Positions 10,919 through 21,750 of a stretch of 64,000 nt of DNA are shown here, piece by piece. The notes under the pieces were generated by a model. The model worked only from the letters and a program-made list of their open reading frames with translations, made no database searches and had not been told where the DNA came from. Each line of letters opens with the position of its first letter. Within the stretch, counting starts at the first letter, position 1. Source of the DNA: Strix aluco. Taxonomy: Eukaryota; Chordata; Aves; Strigiformes; Strigidae. The DNA is taken from NCBI RefSeq assembly GCF_031877795.1, contig NC_133931.1, positions 135,632,621-135,696,620 of the forward strand, in the 5' to 3' direction. The position numbers and the translations under genes are program-made.

Positions 10919-11885
10919 TTCTGAATTAAGGAAATGGGTTAATATTCATTGATACTGTAAAGGAAAATCTTGCCATAGAAGATACACGTCCAAGTTAAAG
11001 ATAGACAGGACACACCCATTCTCCTGGCCAACCGTCTTTTGGGGTCAAAAGCAGTAAACTGTGACTGTTTTTAAGTTCCAAGGAGAAGAAAAATATGCTG
11101 AGGTCAGTCCAGCCCTCTGTCCATCCCTTTACATGGAAAAGTAGATCTTCTGGCTATTGGTGTCTCTCTTTCCTGCCTGCTCTCAAAACATTCTTCCTGT
11201 GTTCTGGCTTGCTGCTTCTATTCTTGTCCAGGGAAACTCCCATTCCCAAAACTTTTATAATCTTTTGATTATATAAAAGTCATTATCAACATTAACCACA
11301 GATATATTCAAATAGGCTAAATCATTGATATTCCTACTCATTATATCAGGTCAATGTAGTTATATTATTTAATTAGCTTGTAGAAAAAAGGAAATAAAAT
11401 TAATGGCAGTGATCCATGTGACTTTCTACTAGGAAAACTAGGGGAATATAGTCTAAATGAAACTTCTGTATGGAGGGTACAGAACTGAGTGGAAGAAGAA
11501 ACCTCCAGAAAGGAAGACTCAATTATTATATCACAAAATGAGAGGGAAATTAGAATTTAGATGAAAAAGCAGGCATGTATATCCTAACATTTCTAAAATA
11601 CAAAAAACTATGAAACATCTTCCTTTTCCTGGAAAACTGGTGGATATGTCATAATAGTTTTTTAAAAATCTAGAGATACTGAAGAAAATGTGTAATTTAA
11701 CAGAAATAGAAGATACTAGACTTAAGAGAAACCAAACACATAAATATGCTGTGAGGAATAATCATTAGTCAGGAGTACATCAGAAAAATATTGGAGAGTT
11801 GGAGCAGTTCACAAAGAAAACATGTCTCACCATACAGTGCTGATACAAAAAGATGCCATTATCAATGTGGAAGATTCATGTAGCC
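10919..11885. other. AT-rich single-copy DNA, no gene seen
   Basis: Nothing recognisable on either strand. Confidence 0.5.
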
Positions 11886-11938
11886 CATAGGTCTTGATCC
11901 AGCCTACTGAAAAGTGAGGGAAGTCTTTAAGGAAAACA
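11886..11938. repeat. Possible degenerate palindromic repeat fragment
   Basis: 'CATAGGTCTTGATCCAGCC' followed by 'TACTGAAAAGTGAGGGAAGT' and 'CTTTAAGG' resembles the amniote fossil-repeat phrase 'GATCCAAAGCCCATTGAAGTCAATGGGAAGTCTTT'. It is short and diverged; only the word order supports the call. Confidence 0.3.
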
Positions 11939-13387
11939 TAGATAAGCTGGATGTAGTTGTGAAGTAGACAACAAGAATGATAAAAGGTTTAGGAAAGTGG
12001 AACTGTAGGAAAGCTTGAAGCAATTCTGCTGTGTATTCTTGAGAAGGAAAAAAAAAAAAAAAAAAAGACCTAGGAGGGCCAATGAGATCAATCTTCTGCC
12101 ATGTAAAAGGATAATACAAAAAGAAAAGATGATAAGCTACTGCTCAAGGTAATAAAAACTAGAAAACCTTTTTAACTAAAATTGCCATTAGATAATAACT
12201 GGCTACAAGGATGGTACAGCATTGGAATCAACTATGTAATCACCTGTGAAAGGTGTGTAAATGGTTACATAGGCATGTGTCTATGGTGTAGCTGCACTTG
12301 ATCCTTCTTCAGCATGGGCTCCCCGCCAGCCCGGTATTTCTGTTTATTCACAATGAATACAAAAGGACTTTTCACTTCTAACTAAGATTTGCTAAGATCT
12401 ACTTTGCCAACAGTGGTTAATAAAGATGAGACTGCTTAGCACATGGAACAACCATTACTTAGTAGCTATTTTTTTGTAGTAACCAACCTTGTGGAAGACT
12501 TCACCAATTTCATTCTCAGATGTGGTTGTCACCTTAGTAATAGGATGAAAAGCAGAATCTGTTGCTTCTTTAATTTTTTTTTTTTTTTTAGTTTCTGGCA
12601 TTGGACAGGGTTGAACCTGCTTCCCATCAGAGTAGTCATAGGATTATTACATTTAGAGATCAGCTTGCACTGGCTTTTCAGACAATAGTTGCAAAGACTG
12701 ATGGCAGAAGCATGAGCTTGCTCACTCCTATTTTACACTCAGTGTACTCTCTACACCAAAACCATGGGACTGCATAGTCAAAATCATTTGCCTTTAAGAC
12801 TGAAAGAATAATCAAGGAGTTATGGTAAAAGCCTGGGATGCTGGGGTATTCAGTCTGCATTCTTTGTCATAGATTAGGCAGCATATAGCAAGACATTTAG
12901 TCTTCACAGCTGCTTAACTGTAAAACAGACAATGATTCTGTCCTACTAAATCCACATCTTACTAAAAAAATGAGATAGTTTAATTCACTACAGCAATGCT
13001 GAGAAAAGAGACATGTCAGAAAGACACAGATTGTCCCTCTGTGATTTTTTTCTCTGACATGCCTCATATCAATAATTCTGATTTTTTTTTTTTTTTTTTT
13101 TAATCTCAACAATTATGTACTGGGATAAATATAACAGACATTCCTAAAAATCAGATAATTTCATGCATTTCTTATCACTCCAGCTATTGAGCAATCTTAG
13201 TTCCATAACTCATGGCACTGACCACATGAAGAGCTAAAAATGGTGTGATCATTTGTTTTCATCTCATGATTACATTGGTTTTTAAAAAGTCACAAATCAC
13301 TTATTATTAACAATTACAGAATGTTGGAAAAAATACAATCCAGGCTTTGGTTTTATAGAAATATATCCTTTTCTTATTCTAAGGGGG
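11939..13387. other. Low-complexity-rich single-copy DNA, no gene seen
   Basis: Holds an A19 run (12,048-12,066), a T12-13 run near 12,580 and a T20 run (13,082-13,101). A stretch near 12,905-12,985 (CTGTAAAACAGACAATG ... AAAATGAGATAG) loosely resembles the 3' part of L2/MIR elements but is too diverged to call. No exon was seen. Confidence 0.5.
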
Positions 13388-13410
13388 TTGTTTTGTTTTG
13401 TTTTGTTTTT
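13388..13410. repeat. (TTTTG)n pentanucleotide repeat
   Basis: About four TTTTG units followed by a T run. Confidence 0.9.
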
Positions 13411-13772
13411 CCCTCTCTACTGAATCCTAGATTTAAAAGGATGTTGTGCCCTAACTAAATGCTTGTCTTGGAAAGGCTACTTGGTATTGTTGTATTTGTA
13501 TGTCAAAGGGAGGACTGAAGTCTCAACAATTGTTAACCTCTCCCATGATATGCTAATAAAAGGTCAGAGGCCCACATGTGGCTTGCAGCCTGGGGAATTC
13601 ATCTCAATGTTCTGCCAGGGATGGGACCGCCCGAACGGTTTCTCTCATAAGTTTTAAGCCATAAACTGCATCCTACTTGGCTTTCTGTGCCAAAACTGGA
13701 CCCAAGGGTATCCAGAGTCTTGGCTGATGGGAAAAAATGAGTGCTTCCTATGGAAGCCGCAGCTGTTTTCCT
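13411..13772. other. GC-richer single-copy patch, no gene proven
   Basis: Richer in G+C than its surroundings between about 13,560 and 13,760. A 97-codon minus-strand frame (13,599-13,892) crosses it and the GA repeat. It has no recognised domain or splice context. Confidence 0.4.
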
Positions 13773-13789
13773 GAGAGAGAGAGAGAGAG
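13773..13789. repeat. (GA)n microsatellite
   Basis: About eight and a half GA units. Confidence 0.95.
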
Positions 13790-14124
13790 CACAGATGCTC
13801 AAGTATTTCTCTACTTTCCGTTTCTGACTACCTGTTCTGGCAGCAGTTCCGAGAAAGGGGGAGGACAGAGGCAAGCATCCAGCTGCTTTCAATAAGTCTT
13901 GGCAGCACAGGTACTGATTGCCTAAACACTAAAAATGTTCAAAAGGGATTTTTTTTCTGGATTTCAAACTATAAAAAAGGTGAGAGCATGCACAAATGTT
14001 CTCCATCTTGCCATCTTTTGCAGAAATTTAGTGATCATGATAAAGACCTTAACTGTGAAAGCAGAGACTATTTCAGGGAAAAAAAATGGTACTGCATACT
14101 ATTGAAAAGATATTGCTCATGGAA

Positions 14125-14176
14125 GTGTGTGTGTGTGTGTGTGTGTGTGTGTATCTATATATATAAATATACATAC
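14125..14176. repeat. (GT)14 microsatellite with (AT) tail
   Basis: GT repeats run from 14,125 to 14,152 without interruption, then a CTATATATATA-type tract continues to about 14,176. The uninterrupted GT array is likely length-variable between individuals, which is general knowledge of such arrays. Confidence 0.95.
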
Positions 14177-14291
14177 ACAGAAATTCAAATGCATATCTAA
14201 AATATATATATCCTATGCATTTTCTAGAAAGATTTGTTTCTTTCATCAGACTGTAGGCTGAATGTCATAATATGGATTTGATTTTGAATTG

Positions 14292-14383
14292 TGGGGCCAT
14301 ATTTATCCCTAGTGTAACTCTGAAGTCAAAGAAAATACACATGCAAAGTTTTATTATACATTGATTTGGCCCAGAATTTTATA
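14292..14383. repeat. Degenerate ancient palindromic repeat ('GTGTAACTC...GAAGTCAA' type)
   Basis: Reads GGGGCCATATTTATCCCT, AGTGTAACTCTGAAGTCAA, GAAAATACACATG, then ATTGATTTGGCCCAG. This follows an amniote fossil repeat of the form 'GGGCCAAATTCATCCCTGGTGTAACTCCACTGAAGTCAATGGAGTTACACCAGGGATGAATTTGGCCC', which I recall but cannot name. GGGGCCA at the left end and TGGCCC at the right end are still complementary; the arms between have decayed. Confidence 0.55.
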
Positions 14384-14717
14384 ACATCAGCTACCTCATA
14401 AATTTCATTGAAATTACATTACATTAGGATGTGGCTTATGATACTGTTTAGTAACTGTTTAGAAATTATTCATATATGTCATTTTTTACCTATACATATT
14501 GATATCCAGTGATCTTTTCATAGGTATACTTAGTCAAAAGTCTATGCTTCTGTTCTGGACAGCTTACATAGCTGGTTTGAAGCCCTTATATTGACACTGT
14601 TCAACATTTTTTTCCAGTTCTACCTTTTGAAGTATTATATAAGTATTTCTTAAGTGGACTTAATTAGTCCAATTAAAGCACAGTTAATGAACGTAACTAA
14701 AAATGGAATACTAGATA
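14384..14717. other. AT-rich single-copy DNA, no gene seen
   Basis: No exon, RNA gene or repeat recognised. Confidence 0.55.
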
Positions 14718-14735
14718 TACCAGCTATAGCTGGTA
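14718..14735. repeat. Perfect 18-bp palindrome
   Basis: TACCAGCTATAGCTGGTA is its own reverse complement with no spacer. It could form a small cruciform or bind a symmetric dimer. Roughly one in several such windows would contain one by chance. Confidence 0.9.
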
Positions 14736-16533
14736 AGTAAACAGCAGAACAGTGCATATATGAGACTGTAAAAACCCTGGATTTAATGGTTATTCATTGC
14801 TCAGTGAATCAACAGAAGCACTATCAGTTAAGCTTACAGTTCACTAGTTTATGTGCTTATTTTAAGGACAGCTCTATCAGTCTCATTCATGGCTGCACCT
14901 GTTTACTACCTACAATGCTGTCACTGCCTGCCCCTTCTGTCACAGCCTCTCTTCCTACGAAATGAAGAAACATCTGTCTGTCAACAGGGGAAATAAGTAG
15001 ATGATCAATGTTGTCTGCAAAAATCTTTGGGAAAGTGCTTTGGGAATGAGCAGCTCTATAAATGTGGTAATCCTTCCCAACAGACAATCAAAAAGGCATT
15101 CTCCCCAAAAGACATCTGAACGATGTTTGCTTAAATACTCTCAGCAGGCTACTTGAACAGCCATCGACCAGTCTTCCTCAGGGCTCTCCACTCCAACCCA
15201 TTGTTCGTCAAGACCTTTCACTTACATTCAGTCCCAAAAATTTTTTGTTGTTTTTGTGTTGATGACTGCCTAGGCACCAGATACCTATTTCTACTTCAGT
15301 GCAACGATCAAACTGCATTACCAATGTTCTTGCACTAAGAGCTAAGCTGCTCTCCTAGCTAGTACATTCCCCAGACAGCAATAGCTTTGGCTTGACAGCA
15401 TCCACAAAGGTAGTCTATTATTTAGTGTCTGAATGCTCCTTCAGACCAGAGAAGCGTTAAAGCTGGTGAAGTCAATGCCAGGATGGTAGATACAGTATTT
15501 CTAAGCCATAAGGATAAGAAGTTATATCTGCTCTGAGTGGTGATTTCATAGCTAAGCCACACAGGCTGCTGCTGCTCCCCTCTTAAGAGGTAGAAACCAC
15601 CAGCAAGATGGATCACGTAAGAATCCCTCTAGGAATGGAACAAGAGGAAGAAAGTGCTTTTGCTTGATCAAACCATGAGAAGTCAGCAAGTCTGAGCTGG
15701 TAAGGAAGTCACAAATTCAGAAAAAGAACTACTGTATTTAAGCCACACCTTGCCCAAAACTGTTCAAACAGGGGAAAGAGTTATGGGAATTTTGCTGCCA
15801 GTGTTATACACTAGAGCTTGATTCTGCCCTGTCTCACTTTCTCCTTTGCAACTCATTCATTGAACTTCCAAAAGAACCAGTACCTGACCTTTCTGCTTTC
15901 TTGTCCTAGTATTTATAACAGAGATTCTTATACCCTATCAGCTAAAAGGTGAGCAATCCTCCCTTTTTACTTCAAACTAAGTGACAGAGGTCTTTAAAAA
16001 TGTCATATGGATGCCCAACATAAAGTGTCTCTTTCTGACAATAAGAATCAATCCCCCACTACCTATTTAAATAAGAATGTAATCATATTCAATTGTTCAT
16101 TAAGGATCAAAGAGGTTTTGCTGATGACTAATTAACCTACAATTAACCTAGGTAATAGTATATGTTTATCTCTAGTTTTAGTTTAGTTATTTGAAATATT
16201 TTGGTGTGCTAGCTCTTTTAATTATTTTTCTACCCTTCAACTGACTTGTAATGAATTATTTCATTTTTTTATTGAAAGTATCTCCTATTTTTATGTCCTT
16301 CAAGCACTCTCAGAATAGAAGCTTTTTGCAGTTATGCATATAGATCAGCCAAATCATACTTTCATCAGTACTATAAAAACACATTACTTTTCTTTTTTGT
16401 TGAAAGCCTGCATACTTAAATACTGAATCACACAGAAAATATGGAAAATAAGTGTGTTATCACAAAAATCATTAAAGTAAGAGAGTGAAAGGTAACAGAG
16501 CTACAGAAGTGTAGACACACGTCTGACAAATTC
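14736..16533. other. Single-copy DNA, no gene seen
   Basis: No exon, RNA gene or confident repeat. A phrase near 15,803-15,840 (GTGTTATACACTAGAGC, TGATTCTGCCCTG) faintly resembles the same fossil palindromic repeats but is too short to annotate. Confidence 0.5.
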
Positions 16534-16560
16534 ATATATATGTGATATATATGTGATATA
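16534..16560. repeat. 11-bp tandem repeat (ATATATATGTG)
   Basis: Two exact ATATATATGTG units and the start of a third. It sits directly beside the fossil palindromic repeat that follows. Confidence 0.9.
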
Positions 16561-16565
16561 AGAAC

Positions 16566-16648
16566 TAATCTTGCAACCCTTACTCACAAAAGTAGTCTTA
16601 CTGAAGTCTATAGGAGTATGCACATAAAAAATACAGGATTAAGCCTGA
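16566..16648. repeat. Degenerate ancient palindromic repeat, second clear copy
   Basis: Reads AATCTTGCAACCCTTACTCA, CAAAAGTAGTCTTACTGAAG, TCTATAGGAGTATGCACAT, then TACAGGATTAAGCC. It has the same plan as 2006-2080: TGCAA, CTTACTCAC..GTAGTC, TGAAGTC.ATAGG, AGTATGCACAT, AGGAT. Its two ends (AATCTTG and CAGGATT) remain nearly complementary. Having both copies in one window supports a real repeat family. Classification as a MITE-like relic is inference. Confidence 0.6.
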
Positions 16649-18708
16649 AAGCCTAAAAGAAATCCACTTATTTTTTCAGCTATGAGAATAAATATTGCAT
16701 CATAAAACAAATTATGTCCAGATGAGTAAAATAGCTTAGCAACAAGATAATATTATAGAAGACTTATAGGCACGTCTATAGTGATGACAGATAATAGAAC
16801 CTAAGGAGAGGCTATTACAGACAATTTGGAGTATGGCATTGAGTCTCCTGATTGTTAAAGAAATTATTGTCAGATACTGCAGGAAGATTAGTCTGTATCT
16901 AAAGGGATTTACTACTGATACCATAATAACACCACCAGAGAGAACTGATTTTTGGAATAAAGGAGAAGCTAAATGATTTTAAAAAGTGACTTAAAAGTAC
17001 CTCTAGCTGCACTAACCAGAGAAGAAGAAATGAATGAGTTCGCCAAGATTAAAGAAAGCTTATCACAGTCTACAGTACTATGTAAATGCATTCAGGAACA
17101 AAGACAAAAATGAAGAACCACCAAACAAGTCTGGACACAGATGTTGTATTTTTGAATAAACAAACATAAGTTCTTCATTAACTAAACTCACACAATGATT
17201 TATTTAAATGCATAGATTTGTTCTAGCTGTAGCTAGTAGTGTTCTGTGGGACCTTATTACAGGGCTGATTCTGATTCACAGAGGAGGAACTGGATCAACA
17301 AGCTTTACTGTGTTTACCAGGCTATGAGCCATGCTAAAATATTGAGGAACTGTAACATGAGGCGTGACTCCCAGAGGATCTCTACATCCACTCAGGGTGA
17401 GCTGGACATGGCATCTTCCACAGGCTGCTATGGAGCAATGGCAAAGGCCACTTTGTGATGGTATCCTTATGTAGTTTCCAAAACAGGCCTTGAAGGGGCT
17501 TATTGTAAAGTTCTCCCACACACATGCATAATAAGGACAAGTAATAACTGTAAAGTGAAAAATATATTTTCCATATTTTTGTAATTTTGCCCAGTGGTTT
17601 GTCAGTCTTATGAATTCAAAGTCTGTTGATTCCTATGTAAATTTATATTCAGTACTGAAAAATAATTGTCTGGAAAGAGAGAAAGAAGTAACATTTATTT
17701 ATATATCTTTAACATAGCTAACCAATTTTAGAGTAAAAAAAAAAATATTCAATACCAATCAGACCTATATTAATGCTTTTATCTCCATAAACCCATGGTC
17801 TCTTTATGAAGCATTGAACTGGGATATATTAATTTAAAAAACAAGTCAAATGAGAGTTCCATTCTGGTGGTGTAAAACCTTAACCAGGGAGTTGTGCAGA
17901 AGGTGTGGCTGATCAAAAATGAAATAAAATTTGTAGTATGACATGTATATCTGGAAGTAGGAAATAAGAGTAAACACATACACATCTATCATTATTCTGT
18001 CAAAACATACTGAAGCTCTTATGTGGGATTGATATGACTGGAGCCTAATAGAGAGATGAGGGGTGGGGAGGAAGAATTTATCAACCCAAAAGACATACCT
18101 GTGGATTTGAGTCTGCTTTCTTGTTTTTTTGCATTAAATATTGCAGTTGAAAATTATTTATCTCCATGAAAAAGTTTGCTATGTTTAAATGTACTTTTAG
18201 AAGAATAATTTATTCAACACATTTAAACCCTTTTGTTATATACAAAATTTACAGAGACAGAATGACTTCACAATAGATTTATTAATCAAAATTATTCTAC
18301 TATTTCCTTATGGATTCTGCTTTTCCTACAGATGATGCCTTATTACAAATGCTTAATGCTTCTGTATCATATTATTAACTCATTTTTCTATTTTATATAT
18401 ATGTTAAACATATGTCTAACCTTGTATGAAGACATCTTATTGTATTCCAGACATCTGCCCTGGACAAACTTGACAAGGTGCTTGACAAATTTTGGGAAGG
18501 CAGTCCCTGAGAAGCCTCCAAGAACTGCCTCTCATCTCTCAAGTTCAGTTGAGCCTATCTGGTGCAACATGTCTAATACAACAGTTTTTATAGCTACTGG
18601 TAACTAGGTAAAAGCATGAGCAGGTTTAATGGTATCCAACCACCCTGATTCTTCAGCTGAAATAATCAGATGGAAATTTATAGCTCTGTTGACTGGGAAC
18701 AATCTTTG
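16649..18708. other. AT-rich single-copy DNA, no gene seen
   Basis: A phrase at 17,263-17,290 (CAGGGCTGATTCTGATTCAC) resembles an end of the fossil repeats above. The 18,450-18,600 segment is somewhat more GC-rich and could be a repeat too old to recognise. No exon was found. Confidence 0.5.
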
Positions 18709-19807
18709 GCATAAACGCTGAATTCTCCTGGAGAAACTGGAGGCTCATGGACTGGATGGGCATACTCTTCGCTTGGTAAAAAAACTGAATGATGGCCAGG
18801 CCCAAAGTGTTGTGAATGAAGTTAAATCCAGTTGGTGGCCAGTCACAAGCAGTGTTCCCCAGGGCTCAGTAACTGGCCAGTTTTGTTTAATATCTTTATC
18901 AATGATCTGGATGAGGGAATCGAGTGCACCCTCAGTAAATCTGCAGATGACACCAAGTTGAGCGGGAGTGTTGATCTGCTTGAGGGTAGAAAGACTCTAC
19001 AGAAGGATCTGAACAGGCTGGATTGATGTGCTGAGGTCAACTATATGAGATTCAACAAGGCTGAGTGATGGGTCCTGCACTTCGGTCATAACAATCCCAT
19101 GCAATGCTACAGGCTTGGGGAAGCGTGGCTGAAATGCTCCGCAGTGGAAAAGGACCTGGGGGCGCTGGTTGACAGATGGCTGAACACAAGCCAGCAGTGA
19201 GCCCAGGTGGCCAAGAAGGCCAATAGCATCCTGGCTTGTATCAGAAATAGCATGGCCAGCAGGACTAGGGAAGTGATCATCCCCCTGGTGAAGCTACACC
19301 TCGAATACTGTGTTCAGTTTTGGGCCCCTCACTACAAGAAAGACATTGAGGTGCTGGAGTGCATCCAAAGAAGAGCAATGGAGCTGGTGAAGGGTTAGAG
19401 AAGTTTTATGAGGAGCGGCTGAGGGAGCTGGGGTTGTTTAGCCTGGAGAAAAGGAAGCTGAGGGGAGACTTTATCGCTCTCTACAACTGCCTGAAAGGAG
19501 GTTGTAGTGGGGTGGGTGTTGGTCTCTTTTCCCAGGTAACAAGTGATAGGATGAGAGAAAACAGCTTCAAGTTGTGCCAGGGGAGGTTTAGATTGGATAT
19601 TAGGAAAAATTCCTTCACCAAAAGCAAGCAGTGGAACAGGCTACCCAGGGAAGTGGTTGAGTCTCCATCCCTGGAAGTATTTAAAAGATGTGTAGACATG
19701 GCAGTTAGCGACATGGTTTAGTGGTAGACTTGGTAGTGTTAGGTTTATGGTTGGACTCAATGATCTTAAGGATCTTTTCCAACCTAAATGATGCTATGAT
19801 TCTATGG
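18709..19807 (+). mobile_element. CR1 LINE, 5'-truncated, about 1.1 kb
   Basis: A CR1 non-LTR retrotransposon running left to right. It begins inside the reverse transcriptase domain of ORF2 and ends with CTTTTCCAACCTAAATGATG and the ATGATTCTATGG tail that defines CR1 3' ends. CR1 mobilises by target-primed reverse transcription and usually leaves 5'-truncated copies without clear target duplications, as here. The exact left end is unclear because similarity fades between 18,690 and 18,725. Frameshifts, several stops and small deletions relative to the other long copy in this window (29,471-30,303) show that this is the older insertion. Confidence 0.95.
18727..19721 (+). pseudogene. CR1 ORF2 remnant (reverse transcriptase end plus C-terminal tail)
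   Basis: Intact CR1 ORF2 encodes an endonuclease and reverse transcriptase. Only the last third or so remains. Recognisable pieces in order: a VPQGSV block just after 18,850; [18 protein letters not shown] followed by an ADDTKL catalytic-site block (the usual FADD appears as SADD) at about 18,890-18,960; [17 protein letters not shown] near 19,205-19,255; [16 protein letters not shown] near 19,313-19,355; then the tail [17 protein letters not shown] to the stop at 19,719-19,721. The VPQGSV block and the FINDLD block are in different frames. TGA codons interrupt at about 19,024, 19,068 and 19,198; the first sits where CR1 normally has CGA, a CpG-decay change. Relative to the minus-strand copy, four codons after the conserved PL are missing in frame near 19,287. 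Confidence 0.9.
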
Positions 19808-20310
19808 AGTGAGACTCGAATTCCTATTTCTCAAGCAATAGCAAGCAGGCAAACCACCCTACCAGCACTCACTCAAATATGGCTCCAGTTCAGGGAATGG
19901 TAGGTTTCCTAAGGCCTTATAGAGCAAGGAAAAGACCTGCAATCAGCCATCACAACATATGGTGGAGGAAGCACCATTCAGAAACAATAAAAAATTGCCT
20001 CATACATGCAGAGCAACACAAGGAGGCTGTTTACTTGTATAGTGAGTCAGTACTATCTCCTCAATGTTAAATAGATAACAAAAAGCCAAAAGGTCAGCAG
20101 CATTTGTGTGTCAGTATATATCCCCTGTTAAGCTTACAAAAGTTAAAAAGATAAAAAAAACAGGCTTCTGGGACACATAAACATATAAAGTACAATGAAC
20201 ACTTGCCTCTTCCACAGAACAGCAGTAGAACTCTCATAACTTCATTTTTGCTGCTCTCCTGAGGAAAATGCTCCTTACACACTGATGGTTATAACTTCCT
20301 TTGTACTTTC

Positions 20311-20321
<11 letters not shown>
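19808..20321. other. Single-copy DNA, no gene seen
   Basis: Flank of the CR1 3' end. No target duplication could be identified and no gene-like structure is present. Confidence 0.5.
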
Positions 20322-20341
<20 letters not shown>

Positions 20342-20344
20342 TTT
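20322..20344. repeat. T23 homopolymer in a pyrimidine-rich stretch
   Basis: Longest homopolymer in the window, preceded by TTCTTCTTTTTTCC. It could be the A-tail of a minus-strand retrocopy, but the sequence to its right resembles no known gene or SINE. Confidence 0.9.
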
Positions 20345-20908
20345 CTTCACTGTTTCACTCACCATCCTGCTATTACATGAAAAATCTCACCACCAACAGC
20401 AATAAAAACAAGCTATAAACCCCTGCTGGTTTTATTTCCTCCCTTTTCAGTCACTTTATCTTGTCACTCTGCCCTTTAACCAGAGCAGCCTGTGTCAATC
20501 TCTGCTGCTACTCATGTACCAATGAGTGGCTTGGTATCCCATCTGTTGTAGGAACTACATGCACGTTTTTGTCAGGTACCAGCCCCTCACCCATCACACA
20601 CCCCACTCCCATCTCGGACAGCTCATATTGGACTCCATCTATGAATATATGGATGATGATAACATATCAGAATAAGTTATGAAACAAAAAGATCAGAAAA
20701 TTTTACCTAATATAATCAGTATTAAGGTTTTATATGCTCATATAATTAAACTGCTTCATAAGGCATATGCTCTCTTTGAATAGAGAAAAAGAAAGATGCT
20801 GTTTCATTATATTGGTATAGTATTGAAGGCCTGGAGGCAAACTGTGACTAAAAACTCAAAAGGTTTCAACAAGCTCATCTCATGGTTGAAGGACAGTAGC
20901 ATCTGGGT
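20345..20908. other. Single-copy DNA, no gene seen
   Basis: GC-richer between 20,455 and 20,640, with a 73-codon frame of no recognised family. Confidence 0.45.
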
Positions 20909-20957
20909 CAAAAAAACCCAACAAAACCACACAAAAAAACCCAAACAGACAGACACA
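20909..20957. repeat. A/C-rich low-complexity tract
   Basis: A runs broken by CCC and ACAAAACC words, ending in ACAGACAGACA. The tract at 51,895-51,959 has the same make-up and the same ACAGACAGACA end. Confidence 0.8.
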
Positions 20958-21409
20958 AGGAAGTGCAAATGAGGAGCTGACAGGTAGGGTGTAATTTTCT
21001 CTATCTAGGGCATTAAATGAAAAATATGGGTATTGTAAGTCACATCTATGCTAAGTGGACATGATGGAACTTGGACTGTTATTGCTGCTCGGGTATTGTA
21101 GTGATGAGAATATTATAAACAAATACATATATACACTAGAAATCCATTACATATATCAATTCCACAATATGAAACACAAATGTACAGGAGTTACATGGGA
21201 TATGGGTATTAGAAACACATGACTGGAAGAACTTTCTGAACCAAGTTCAGTTCCCACAGTGATAAGAAACCACACAAACAAATATTTTGTTCAGAAAACC
21301 CTACAGAACATAACAGAAGCTAAAGATATTTCCCCAAATGCTTTGCTAAACTTTAGTCTGTAATAAAATAACAAAATCTGCAACTGCTATATAGAACAAA
21401 AAGATCAGG
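20958..21409. other. AT-rich single-copy DNA, no gene seen
   Basis: No feature recognised. Confidence 0.5.
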
Positions 21410-21455
21410 GAAGCCATAGTGGCACTCTAAGAGAAGCCATAGTGGCACTATAAGA
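21410..21455. repeat. 23-bp tandem duplication
   Basis: Two adjacent 23-bp units starting GAAGCCATAGTGGCACT, differing at one position (CTAAGA versus ATAAGA). A recent small replication-slippage duplication is the likeliest origin. Confidence 0.95.
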
Positions 21456-21726
21456 AGCACACAGAATGGATTACAGATCCACGAATTCCCGGCTGTATGA
21501 GCCAGTTTTTCCTCTTCATTCTCTGGCTAAAATCTAGTAACATACTACAGAATAGAAATATATTTTCCACACTAGTGTTGCCTAGAGAATGCTTTGGAAT
21601 TTTCTAGGAGGAACGATTTCTATATTACATAGCATTATAGTAATCCACATCATTAATTTTTATATTTATCAATTCACATCAATTAATTAATTACCACCTG
21701 GAGCATTTGTGTGGCTTCTGTAAATA

Positions 21727-21750
21727 ATTACCAGGCCACAGCCTGGTAAT
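21727..21750. repeat. Perfect 10-bp hairpin, 4-nt loop
   Basis: ATTACCAGGC and GCCTGGTAAT are exact reverse complements separated by CACA. The right arm is not followed by a T run of terminator type, and bacterial-style terminators do not apply in this genome. Confidence 0.9.

Noticed and set aside
12905..12985. L2/MIR-like phrase (CTGTAAAACAGACAATG ... AAAATGAGATAG).
   Set aside because: Only short words match and the order is interrupted; not enough to annotate.
17690..17720. AACATTTATTTATATATC resembling the 5' part of MIR (AACATTTATTGAGC).
   Set aside because: The match stops after about ten bases and the rest is simple AT-rich sequence.
20322..20344. T23 run considered as the poly(A) tail of a minus-strand processed pseudogene.
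   Set aside because: The sequence to its right (20,345 onward) gives no recognisable gene when read on the minus strand, and no target duplication was seen.
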